Positions 25,943-38,100 of a DNA stretch of 64,000 bases are shown here, in pieces; positions within the stretch are counted from its first letter, which is position 1, and each line of letters opens with the position of its first letter. The position numbers were made by a program, and so were the translations under genes. Origin of the DNA: Daphnia carinata. Its lineage: Eukaryota > Arthropoda > Branchiopoda > Diplostraca > Daphniidae. Location: the NCBI RefSeq assembly GCF_022539665.2, contig NC_081339.1, positions 7,437,367 to 7,501,366 on the forward strand. Direction: 5' to 3'. The notes under the pieces are model-generated. The model saw only the letters and a list, made by a program, of their open reading frames with translations. It ran no database searches and had not been told where the DNA came from.

Positions 25943-28370
25943 CAGAAAGCCTTTTTATTTTTATCTAGCACTGCGACGGGTCGCTTGTTTAAACAATCGT
26001 AGAGATAAGCGTTGGATAATAAGAGAGAATTTGCATTTTTAAATAAGTCGTATAATTAAAACGATCTGTTGCGTGGAGGGGCGGAAGGGAACCTAGCAGC
26101 AATCCATTAGTTAACGACGGAACATTAATAATTAAAAGTGGGTTCCTCTACAAAGCGGGGGAGGGATAAGTGGGCTAAAGTTATTAAAGAGAGAAGAGGA
26201 ATAGAAAATATGCGTCATAAATAAGTCGTCAAGCTTCTGAATTAATGGGCAACCGGCAGCACTTGGGAAACCTTGCAGGCCCATCACGGAAGCTCCATTC
26301 CAAATAGCTTGTTTGTAGCTTATTGCCAAATATAATGGCCGTTGAGTATCTTTTCCATCGCGTTTTCTTTCGCTTCTGTGTGTGTGTGTGTGGAACGTTT
26401 GACGGCTTGACGAATGACACACTGTCTAATCCCGACATTTGGGGAGCACGGGCCTCGAAATGCATTTTTAACAAAACGAGACGAGCCAGCGTGGAAGACG
26501 AAAAGAGGAAGAAGAGAAGGTTTGAAATAAAAACAAGACCCGTCAGCTCATTCCATATTCTTAAGACATCACGTCGGGACGTTTCTTATAAATATATTTA
26601 TAGCAGACAGTTCTATTCTTTCTTTCATCGTCGTTTATTTTCTATTTTTCTTCTTGCCATCCGCCAGCAACGAAGGAAAACGCGCCATGAACCCAAGTTC
26701 CTTGTCGTCAGCACAGGCCACTGGAATTTATGCATATTGTACACCGAAGGTAGAAGGACTGCGATCAGCATCCCACATGAAAGGACATCGGCAGACTATC
26801 TCTGATTGTTATTCGAAGCACAGAACAAAAGAAATGTTTCCGTTCTTTGAACCGATATCCAAAAGTGGCTTATCTGCTAATTCCCACTGTCCTTCGAATA
26901 CCAACGCAAAGCGAAAATGCTTATTTTTTTATTTATAGGCCAACTATTTCAAAAGTTCGCCTCATCTGACTAGTTGCGTTAGATCTTCATAATCACCAGC
27001 GACTGAGGAGACAGTCAACTTATCACGAGTGACTCTTTCCTCTTCCCTTTTCATCCAGCCTTTGATACTACCGCAATCACTTTCTTCTATTCCATTCTCA
27101 CCGATCACCATCAATCAAGGCGCCTCCTTCAAATATTATCCTTCACGTATATAATCTAAAAAAAAAGGAGAAGGGGAGACCAAGGAGTATTACAAGCAAA
27201 ATAGATTAATCATCGTGATTCGTCTGCTTGGCTGGAACCGTTCCAAAACACACACAGCGGAAAGCAGGACGTGGATCTTGGGTGCCACACCACCGGAGCT
27301 ACTGTAATATGCTTTGACACGGTGGTATAACACGACAGCCGCACAACATCGATCGTACGTTATACACGATGACGATCGTTCTCAGTATCCATCTACTTCC
27401 CTCGTGTCCCTCACTCTCCTTTTCCTCCCTCCCCCTTCTTCATCGTTTCGGCCAAGGATCATTACATGCATGGTCGACTTTTGAACCATTAATCCACCGA
27501 AAATGAATTTCCGTTCCCTTTTCTAATGCTCACTGGGATAAGACGCGATGTTTATAAATATAAAGGGGGGGACCGGATATTTATGAGCTATCCGCATAAG
27601 AAGCTGATGGAAGACAACCGTGACGCCGCTACATTATGCAATAAAAAAAAAAAAGTTCACCCCATAGATGGGCAGAATGAAACAGCATGTTTCATGATTG
27701 ATTTCTATGATTAAAATTTCATTCAAGTATTGCTATTCTCAGCTGTGTCAGTGCGCCATGTTCAACAGAAATCCGTGGGTTGGCTGCAATAAAGCACAAC
27801 GCTATCTGCACGCAAAAGTTATTGGCCATTGTTGCTGTATGAAGACGTTGAGAACTCACAACACAGCCCGCCAGATTTCCCTACCATAATCTTACGTTAT
27901 TGTCGAGATTGGCACAAAAAATGATACGATCGGTTTGTCTCTCTCGCGACACAAGCCATAAGAAACAAAAGCTGTTAAGAGGAAATTCACGAATAGATAA
28001 ACGAAATAAGACAACAGATGATGGCTCAACGTGTTATCTTCACGTCCACCCCTTTCTTTTCTTATCCCCCCCCCATTTTTTCGATTAGCCAAACCCCCAA
28101 AGAAGAAGACAATCGAAAGATTTCGTAAGGCAGTTTGATGACATCGATCTATAACGCATCGAACCGTTGCTGGAACACCTAATGAGGCAGGCTAAATGTC
28201 GACCTTTAGACTAACTAGACCTGTTATCTCCCCCATACGATCGCCCTTGAAAAACAAAACAAAAATCTACGACATTTTCAAGAAAACGGCAGATGGAGTG
28301 ATAACACAAAAGAAGAAAAAGGGAAACGCAAAAGATTTCCTTAGTGCCGACACAAGCGGGATATTATTAT

Positions 28371-28390
28371 AATGAATCTAAATGAATCTA
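28371..28390. repeat. Tandem duplication, 10-bp unit
   Basis: Two exact adjacent copies of AATGAATCTA. Confidence 0.85.
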
Positions 28391-30846
28391 TCTGAGATGT
28401 GGGATGGACAGCCGCGGCTTCTAATTTCCTTTTCTCAAAAAAAAAATACGGAGCTTCACAGTAGCCTTCTATTTTTCGGGGTCCATTTTTCTACTCGTTC
28501 CAGGCCTTTTCATACGTCCAACTGATTTTCGTTTTTAATTAGATAAATCGATCCATCATTCTGTAGAGTCTTCTGTTGCTATTAACGTTTAAGTACCCCA
28601 GCTACGTTGGAGTATATATCTTTTCATTTTCCTCATCTACGTCAGTATGAAAAAGAAATAACGATTCATTGTTAATCTAAATATTTTTCCTCGTTTCTCT
28701 CTTGGTAGACAAGCGCTAGGCAACATTGCGTATAGATTTATGTTAGTTAATGCGCTAAAAGAAAGAAATAGGAAGACAGAAGGTGAGATGTTTTGCTGAA
28801 AAAAATCAAAAGCAACGCAGCACTTTGAGTTTTTTGGAACTTTCAGTGTAGAGTCGGTATCTTTTAACTGCCAACACTCGATGTACATGGCTCTTTTCCG
28901 AGAAACGAGAGTGGGTTTGGCCGCAATCCCTTAGTGCATAGTCGTAACTGTCAATCTCTTTCTGGTCTACTTGTTCAAGGTAAACAAATCTTTATTTATA
29001 CGGCACATATTTCTATCCTGAAGGCGACGAAATGAGTTTTTTACGTCGTCCGTCAGAGAAAACGATGCAAGACGAACAGCAAAAAGAAAAATATATATAT
29101 ATAATAAAAGATTTTTTGACAATATTGAGCTGCTTCTAGCCATGTTGACTGGATGGGCTTTTCTCCAAGTCAATATGTGTCACCCAGGCGGATGGAAGTC
29201 ACAGACACACACAAAAAAAAAAGAGAGACAGACATGAGATTTTTCGTCGTGGATCTCGTTCCATATTAGATATATAAACCCCCCTTCTTTGGCTTATATA
29301 AACATATACAGTGGCGTAGACGTAAAAAGAGAAAAAAAAAAAGGCATATCAGAATGTTAAGGCTGTTGGGGAGAGGGAAATGCGTCTTGCCAAGACGTCC
29401 ATTTGTATCGTTCAGTGATAACCATCGTCGAGACTTTTTGAAGAAGGTTTTTCTTTTCCATTTCATCAAGTAACAAATGACCGGGGATCATCTGGATGAA
29501 ACTTTCGACTGGAATGACAAGTAGCTGCCCCCTCAACCGAGGAAGAGAATTCTTACGTTTTGTTTTTTGTTTTTTTCCTTTAGAAATGATATGAGAAAGA
29601 CACTATACCTCACTTATCCGTTCGGTTCCTACGTCAAACTGGGTGGACTGTCACGCTGATCTGCATAAGGCCCCCTGAATTTTGAGATTAGTCCGAATGG
29701 GAAATAGAAGCTGATATCAAGTTACACCTCATATCAGGTAGAAGGAATAAGAAATTCGAATGATGTTCGTCACAAACTGGTTCCCCGAGGTTGAGGGGGA
29801 GAGAAACGTTAGAGACCTCATTGAATTCATGGCTGGTGTGTATGCATACAACACCTTACGTGCGTAATGTACTGACGCTGCATTATTACTGTGTTTATTC
29901 AGTCAATTGCTATAAGTCAGATCAGTTTAGACAACAGAATGTCCGCCGGTTTGCTCTTATACCTCGTAACTTTACACGTTCAACGGAAGAACAAACATTA
30001 AGGGATAAGTTGTTCTTTCTCTTCTTTATTATTCCTCTCTTCTCTCTGTTCGGAGAAAAGAACTTGGCTGATGTTAACGACTCGGGTATGGCCGTGTACT
30101 CACGTCAAAACAACGAAATAAATTGTATTGTAACACGCCGACTAGACACTCGTTTGGTGGGGGAGTATGGAAAACATAGGGAGACGTTATGACGGCCAAG
30201 GATTCGTAATGACTTAACACGATTTCTTCGTCATCGTTTTATGATTTGCACCGACCCAAATTGGCGAGTAACAGGTGACTGACGTGTTTCGTTTCGCCGG
30301 TTTCGCCCATGCAAATAAGGCGGCATCGTTATCAACTAACGTTCGCAAGAAATTGTCACGGTCCGTTAACAATGACGGTAAAAAAAAAAGCACCGACAAC
30401 AAGGTGAATGTAAGAAGAAAAAAAAGGAGCCTGGATGGCGTCGGTTATGGCACCGGCCAACAACAGTGGCACCTGCGATGAGGTGTGTATGCATTCAGCT
30501 TAACGAGAGTCGATGGTTTATGTTGCGTTATACGCGCGTGTAAAGTCCGTCTGGCTCCGTTGTCGGGTTCACTCATTCAACGTCATGGCAGAAGATCGCC
30601 AGAACGTGAAGACGCGCTTCAGTTTGAACTGCGTTAACCGAACCGGACAGCGAACGGATTGCCACTGACGCGCAGCGATTCGTTTTGATTCTTGTTTTGT
30701 TCCAAAACCTTGTGGGGTTTAAGCTGCTAAAAAATGAGGCAACAGTTCATCATGCAGACGTACGGTCGAGCCTCTTTGTCTTTTCTTTCATTTCTTTTCA
30801 TTCCCTCTTCCTCTTTTCTCCCTGTTGGTTGCTTTTAATGGCACAG

Positions 30847-30977
30847 CGTCGAAGTTCCAGACACCTTGGCGGCTGCTGCCGTTGATGTGCCGGGATTCTT
30901 CTCCGTTTCTTTCTTCACGCTTCACGCCGCGTTACAACATCCTCTATTGCATATCGGGCAGAACAAAAATAGGGAAG
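30847..30977 (+). other. Candidate exon (open segment between splice-like sites)
   Basis: A long pyrimidine-rich stretch ending in CACAG precedes 30847, and GGAAG/GTAAAG marks a donor at 30977/30978. Reading from 30848, the segment stays open for about 42 codons and begins VEVPDTLAAAAVDVPGFF. No family similarity is recognised. It cannot be joined in frame to the next candidate at 31530. Confidence 0.25.
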
Positions 30978-31529
30978 GTAAAGCGGCCACAAAAGAAAAA
31001 AAAAGAAAGAAATGAGTGAAACCCTTTTTGGGTTGATACGACGGCCATAAGACGACCACACATGTCGAAAAAATATTTAGGGCCATTTCGGTTGTGTTTT
31101 CTCCCTTTGAAAACACAACAACATTCCAAACGGGCAATCGACAAAAATGAAAAGAACAAAGGGGGAAACGCTAAACAAGTCGTTGAACGTAAGAATCTTA
31201 TGTACAACGAGCGTCTTCTTATCCGTCGCCAGTGTTCCAGTAGCAGAACGAACCGACACAGGTTTCCTTCTCACCACAATCGCTGAACGCGTATCATGCG
31301 GAATGTGACCAGTGATTATCTTCATTGACGCTCATCTCGCCGCTGGACGTTCACGCGTTAGACACAAACTTTTGTTCTTTATGAAACCGATTCCAATTAG
31401 AAGGCGAGAGCCTCGCTTTTTTTATTAGGGACGCGCATTTATTTTCAGTCGGCCCCTTTTTTCGTGGTAAATTCCATCGGCCTGCAACTTCTTCTGTTTT
31501 ATAAATAAAAACGAAAAACGCACCGACAG

Positions 31530-31664
31530 ATATTTTATGTTTCCTGGCACCACCGCAACGATGGCCGTTACGTTGATATGACCAACGAAAACACCGCCAT
31601 TGTGAAACACTTGGACGGCGATACGTTCTGCGTCTACGCTCACCTACTGCCTAGTTACTTCAAC
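31530..31664 (+). other. Candidate 45-codon exon (phase 0 at both ends)
   Basis: CCGACAG precedes the segment and AAC/GTACGT ends it. The 135 bases are open in phase 0. About half of the codons end in C, like those of the DDR exons. The start reads IFYVSWHHRNDGRYVDM. I recognise no family. The opposite strand is open in the complementary register as well, so the strand is not certain. Confidence 0.3.
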
Positions 31665-32330
31665 GTACGTCCGTAACTGAAACACGGCAGCAATGAATAT
31701 AAATTCAAAGAGGGCGGTCGTCCTTGGGTGGTGCGTCCTATATCTTCGTTTTGGTTGTTGTTGTGTAGACTTCCCTTTTTTTTGTGTGTGTTGGGGTCTG
31801 CCCAGATTAGACAGCGAAATCAACTCGAGTCGAGATCGCAGCTGCCGGAGCAACGCGCAACCCTTTGATTATATCAAAATGCACCATCAGAGGAAAGAGA
31901 AAAAAAAGGGACGAAAACTTAAAAAGATCAAAGAGATACAACGAGGAAAACATGGTGCAGTTGAATGGAACAAAGAAGAAGACGAAGCGGCTTCATATCT
32001 GAACAGAACGCGATGCGGTTGCGATGAAACGGCCCCACACAAACACAACGCACAGCACAAACGGCCATGGCATTTCAATATCGTATTTCCTATACAAGCG
32101 ATAACCCTCTAATGTCTAATCGATGTTTATTGAACGTATCAAGTCTCATTTCGAACTCTGCCGGTTCGAAGGTGGACGCGGCTGGACCGTCATCAAGTTC
32201 CGTCTCGTTCCTTTGGGTCGCATTCTCTTCTCGTTTCCGCGTCCTTTCACGTCCACTGAAATGAGCGGCTTCACTCTCTACAACACGCGCTGCAGTAGAG
32301 TGCCGAACGCTGTCCCTGTATAGTCACGGT

Positions 32331-35300
32331 CCGCTTGTTTTGCTTTCCATCACCGACATTTCTCCCTCCTCTTTCCTCCCTTTTATGCAACTCCCGTAGA
32401 TTCAATCTATCCACTTTTTTTTTTCAACTCTTATTTTTTTTTTCCCTTTCTATTATTATTCCTTTATGAGAGTGAGAGAGGGACGACTGCTGCATAGATT
32501 GATAACAACCAAAACTCATTTAGTTTCGGATCGGTTTCTTTTCAATATGCGACTGTGTGGCGTTGGAGCGTGCGACCGTCGTGTGCGGAGTCGGCCATTG
32601 TGACGTAACGCGAATCCAAAGTCAATGCCTTTTTTGCTCTGTGTGGAAACTGTCAATAGTTTCCGATTGAACTTCCCATTTCATCGGCAACAAAAGACAC
32701 GGGGTGGGGTCGTCGATCCCACGGTTTTTCACCCTCCCCCCCCTCCGTGTTCCCAATCGTCAAAAGAGAAAAAAAGCCGACGACAGTAAGGCACTGATCC
32801 GCATTTCTCACGATGATGGAAACGTCACATTTGAAACGCCTCACATTCTGACGTTTATCGTCTAGAGAATAAACCTGCGACTGCTGAGATATTTCCAAGT
32901 CGCTTTGATGGACACTAGAATTCTCGGTTTTGGTTAGAGGACTAGAGAGGACAAAAATCGGGCGTGTTATTTGTAAGAAAAAGAGAAGAGGAGCAACACG
33001 CATTTGTAGGTCAATGTTTATCTTAGTGGGTAATCTTCAAAGAATGCGAGGTATGAGACCATGAGACGTGCTTACTTGTAAATTTATGCGACTTAGGACG
33101 AGTCAACACGGAACCTCTCACCTGATGGACAATGACGACAGGCAAAAAAAAAAAAAAGGACGAAGGTAAATGTTGATTTTAGTCGCCTCACTTGTATTGC
33201 GGCTTAGCAAGCCAGGGGAAAAAAAAGAGCGTTTCCATTCCATCAAGCCCCGACGCATCATAAACTACACTTAAATTTTTCTATTGAATGCATTTTTGTT
33301 TGACCAGGAGCTTGCAAGAAAAAAAACCCTCGTCGGCAGATGCAACTGAGAGTAAAAAAAACCATTGGCTTTATTTGGCAAAAAGACATCACCGCAATGG
33401 CCACAATCATATAAGGCGCAATACAAATACAGGCAGCATCATGCGTGATGCACAGTAGTAAACTGCGTCACCAAACATGGCCATGTCTTTGCTCTATAGA
33501 AACATTTTGTTTTTACCTTTTCCCCTTTTTATTTTCGCCAATTAGCAACAGTCAAATGTCAAGTGTTTCTTCGGGTACAGTTTGTGTGTACCTTTCTGAA
33601 TTCAGTTCCTCAGCTACGTATTTTTCCTACACGTGCAAGGCACTGGAACAGTGATGAATGACTTCACAGGCGTGGTACGGCCAGTAGCTTAATCGGCCCA
33701 GCTTCTGCGTGTTCTCTGTCGCCTTGTTTGGAACTTGTTAGCATCTTTTTCGCTTCTCCGTCCTTTTTTCATCTTCTATTTGTTAGGTTCACTGACGTGC
33801 GCTAGGATGTGTACAAATGGCTTGCCATTATCCAAACGCGTTCAGCCCCGCCTTGACAAGCAATACACACGAACGTTGTGTAACCAATGTCAATCTGTCC
33901 TTTTTCTCTATACATCAAGAAGTTTTCTTTACTTTTTCGTACTCGTTGGCACATCTTACTTTGCATTTAAATAGCTGTAAAGATTATACACCATTTTTTC
34001 ATACTTTTACGCGTGTCAAATGTATCCGTCTCGGATAGAGTCCCGTCCATAAACGGACGCAAGAGCGGACTTTGCAGTCATTATGCCGTTCGTCGTTCTA
34101 TAAAATGTTTTTTTTTCCCGTGAAATGCTTGATACACACACACAACCCGCTTGGTTTTGCTAAGATTCACGTCGTGAGCGTGTAATAGAGAGCCAGCTGT
34201 AAAGATGGTATTTTTATATGTTGCTGTAGGCGTTTGCGGCGCTAGACGTTTGAAGAGAAAATGACAAGATCATCAAATGAGTGTCAGAAGAGTTCAAAAT
34301 TATAAAAATGCAGTGGTTTTTGATATTCTTTCCTCGAAGCGCAAAAAAAACATTCATTTTTTTTTTTAAGCTTGCGGGCTCCGATTCATAAGGCGGTCAA
34401 TAACAAAACGTACGTCGTTTGCGGCAGTGGGAATGGCCGATGATAACAGGCACAACAAAACGCATCGTTTATATACCTGTGTCCATTTTTGTTTTGGGAT
34501 ACAACCGAACCACCAAAAAAAAAAACAAACACTATCATTACGATGCAAAAATATGTAAGGGGAATGATATGCCACCTGATGGTCCAAAGTGGTCAGTTTA
34601 AAAAATATGAATGTTTTCAGCTATCCGGAAGTGTGTACCTCGTGAATTCGTTGGTATTGCCCAAGCAAAATGTTTTGAAAATAAGATTTGATTGAAACTA
34701 TTTTTGTGAGTAAGAAAAAACAAAAGGATTGGCCCTTTATGAACTATGCCCCGTATCATTTCATTCATTTTTTCTTTTGGGTCCTTTTCCCTTTTCATTT
34801 TTTAAGATTTAGTTTCAAAAGTTTTTCATTTTCCATTTACCCCCCCTTTCTTTTTGTAACGTGCTGTGGCATAAGTAACAGGATCGGCCTGTACTCCGGC
34901 TAACACCAACTGATGTCGGATGGGTTGCTGCCTTTTCAGGTAAAAAAAAAAAAAATCCCCCCCTAAACCTGGAACAAATCCCTAAGATACAAACGACTTG
35001 GAAATGATATGGGGGTAAAAATGAAAAAGAAATACATCACCATTTGTTTTTTAAGGGCTAGTACTTTGTCTTTTTTTTTCTTTCTTGTGTATGTTAGAAA
35101 ATAAAAACTGAAATGCTTCACAGGTGCTGACTGTTGAAGCATTGGTGTTCCCTTTAACGCTGGACAAACCCGGATGGAAAAAGGAGTTCTTCTTTTTCCC
35201 CCCCTTTTCTGCATTAATAATGTATGAGACATGCAGCTAAAGTAGAAAAAAAAGAAAATAAAAGAAGTGAGTTTGATGTATATACCCAAAAGAAATCGGT

Positions 35301-38100
35301 TTGGGGGATAATATTCTATATTAGTATATGGTTCTCATCTAGCGTGTGTCAGCATGCACGGCCACCTTCAACTGCCTTGGATCCGATTACATAATGTTGC
35401 CTCCTGAAAATGGCTCGTGATTTATACATATGCACCTGATTAATAGATGTAACGCAAGCTTTTAAAATTTTCTTTTCAAGATTTAGGTGGCTAAAAAAAA
35501 AAAAAGAGCCTGGAACACGCATATAGGGACAGGATTCGATTGGCGGCAAGTTGCCGAATGTAGGGATAATACAAGAAGAGAATCTATGCAAATATGATTC
35601 ATTTGAAAATGTGTTCGGTTCCTCGGTGCTGGTTTGTATCATTTGGCTTAAATGAACATTCGTAAGCTGGCGTGATTGCTGTTGCCCTTCAATGGCGATG
35701 TACACAAAAACGATGAATATTCAGTAGCGTCCTCGATGTTTCGTCCGAGTCTCACCTGTGGAAATAATTTCACAGTTTATGCACGAACGAAAGAAAACAA
35801 CAAACATGAGCTTTAAAAAAGAACCAAAGTTTGTTTTGTGCTCCACCGAACATTTGATTTCATGACCGAAAGCAAATAGGTGATGAATAACAAATCGAGA
35901 AAAAACTAAATAAATATAGAAACGATAAATATGAAGATACATTTGGGCTAAATGATTTCAGTTTTAATTGCTGTCGAGATTGAACTCGAGTCGATGCACT
36001 TGGATGGTCGGATGCCAACAGCTGGCGTTAGAACGAAACCGGAGCTTTGTGAACGCGGAGACGAACTTGATGGGGGGAAACAAACATCCGATGAGCGGAG
36101 ATTTTTTTTTCTTGCGTGAGAGCTCAACCATATTCTGCCTCTGATTTTTGTTTTTGGCACGGGTGAGAGAGAGAGAGAAAGAGAGAAGCTGAGCTGAAAG
36201 CAGTTGGAGGTCTGTTTTCTGTTGTCAGTGCGATGTAGCGGGGGCCAGACACCCCGTCGATCCATCGACGAGCTTCCCTGCCAAAAGCCTTGTTTTTTTT
36301 TTCACTTGTAAGATGAAGAATAGTAGATGTAGGTAAAACGTAAGAAGCAGAAGAAGACTGTGATGCTGTCAAGGAGATTTTCTTCCGCATAAGGGAAGAA
36401 GATGAATCCGCACCCCAACCAACATGGTTTCTTTCAGGTTTTTTTTGAACGGAGAGGCTGACTACAAACAAGAAAACCCCCCCTTTTTTTTTTTTTTTTT
36501 AATTTTTACTCACCTGTCTAAGCATCAGGGGAGAACCAAGCTGCAACTGAACATGAACGAAACGGCCCCCAAGTTGGGTGAGAAGAAATTGTGCTGTGTG
36601 ATCTCCGACAGCGCATCGTCAGAACGCCCTGGCAGAGACCCGGATCAACAGCAGATCGAATCGAGGTAAAGTTGGTCTGGTGGAAGGGCCATCGGAGTGT
36701 CAGTGTGTCAAAGCGAGGGAGGAAGAGAGAAAGAAAAAATCCGCAGGGAGGCCATCAACACCTCTTGAGAAAGCAATAACATTCTTTTGACTATTTTCAT
36801 GCGTCTTTTTACCTCTTGATGTTTTGTTTCTTTTATCCATCTTCCTCAAGCATTTTCTCTTTCTTTAACATTCCCTCACCACCCCAACTCACCCCCTAAC
36901 CCACAATCAAAGAGAATAATGGTGTCTTGCGGTGGGCCTTGGCAATGGGGGCGACATTACACTTTACAGAATATCAGCATAACAATAGAAAAAAATACGT
37001 ATACACCTGTTGGGTCTGTTAAGACTTGGGGCAAACGTCTACCTGACTAAGGGAAAAACGGGAATCAAAGAATAGAAGGGAAAAGTTACTAAAATGCAAT
37101 CAAAGTCCAGTTAGCCTTTGCGACCGTCACGATGGGCATAAAAGGGCAGCAAGTGTGGCCTGATGGTGAGGGGTTGAGAATACATTGCGGCACAGACTCA
37201 ACTTTATTCTATGGATCCCTATTTTTCCTGACCCCCCTTGAAGGCGAAATATTGGGTCTGGGTGATGAATGTCTTTTCTACCCTTATTTCTTCAGTCTAC
37301 GCGTGCGCTTATTATCAATGCTATTGTTTCGTCCAAGGCAACACCTTTTTCCCTCTCTTTTTTTTTTTCTCTTAGCTCAATTGCTGTATGTTCCATCTCG
37401 ATCGCCGCTTTGATGGAGAAATGGAAAAGAATAGGGTGGCAACTAGAAGACGAGGGGAGACCATCATTAATCAGCTACGATGTCTTGTGCTCTCAACGTC
37501 CACATAGAAATCTACTCACCTAATGAATGCATTTTGGCTTCAATGGTTCATTCTAGTATTATACTGTTTTCTTTTTACCCTCGGCTCGGCAATGAAAACA
37601 AATGAAGATCATTCCAATACTAGAGCCGCTTTGCGTTTAATGGGTAGATGAGGTAGTCGATCACCGCGGGTCCACGGACAGCAGCACGGACCAAAAGGCC
37701 AAGGGGAGCCTTCGTCGATTACATCCCCAAAATCTCACGTAGTCATAGCAGCTGAAAGAAAGAAGAAACATAAGAACAATCAAAACAACTCTTTTTTTTT
37801 TTTTTCGTTCTGCCATTCTCCCCATCGTTTGTTTGATGTTACGCAATACCTAACATCGATCGGGCATTTCCTTATATTTCTTTCAACACAAATGATGGAA
37901 GGAAAACGCGATGCCAAAATGGCTTGAAAGAGCCGCAAAATTGATGCCCGAGCCCGAACGAATCTACCGTTGCGTGCTTCTACCTGATAAAGGAAATAAA
38001 ACGTTTCGTGAAACATCCTGAGAGAACTACATGCATCCTATCTGACGTATTAAATCTACTACGCTCCGACAGTTTTTATACACTTTCTGTCAGTCATGTT
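32331..38100. other. Non-coding spacer, no gene recognised
   Basis: AT-rich sequence with runs of A or T and short CT/GA tracts. Open frames are short and without recognisable domains. I see no RNA gene or mobile element with ends. Confidence 0.6.

Larger units (their letters stand above)
11300..30480. other. Non-coding spacer, no gene recognised
   Basis: The stretch is AT-rich, with simple repeats listed separately. A few sub-regions (18416-18525, 22866-22985, 25040-25140) have higher GC and a coding-like codon pattern but no clear splice frame or family similarity. The longest open frames, 138 codons on the minus strand at 20407-20823 and 160 codons on the plus strand at 26323-26805, show no recognisable motif and are treated as chance. 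Confidence 0.55.
30481..32330 (+). other. Island of coding-like, CpG-richer sequence inside the spacer; unassigned
   Basis: Several adjoining segments stand out from their AT-rich surroundings. One is an ATG-initiated 51-codon frame at 30513-30668. Two are splice-flanked open segments, listed separately. Another is a frame ending at a TAG at 32321-32323 that is rich in C-ending codons. I do not recognise a protein family in any of them, and I could not join the segments into one consistent frame. They may be exons of an unannotated gene, exons of a long-intron gene, or decayed remnants. Confidence 0.3.

Noticed and set aside
26323-26805. 160-codon open frame on the plus strand
   Set aside because: Composition is erratic (a GT repeat at its start, basic runs), with no motif and no supporting signals.
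27233-27245. Palindrome TGGAACCGTTCCA as a heat-shock or nuclear-receptor site
   Set aside because: The half-site spacing does not fit the canonical heat-shock element, and a single 13-base palindrome is not evidence of regulation.
29791-30192. 133-codon open frame on the plus strand
   Set aside because: No recognisable family, and the frame passes through a T-rich low-complexity stretch; probably chance.
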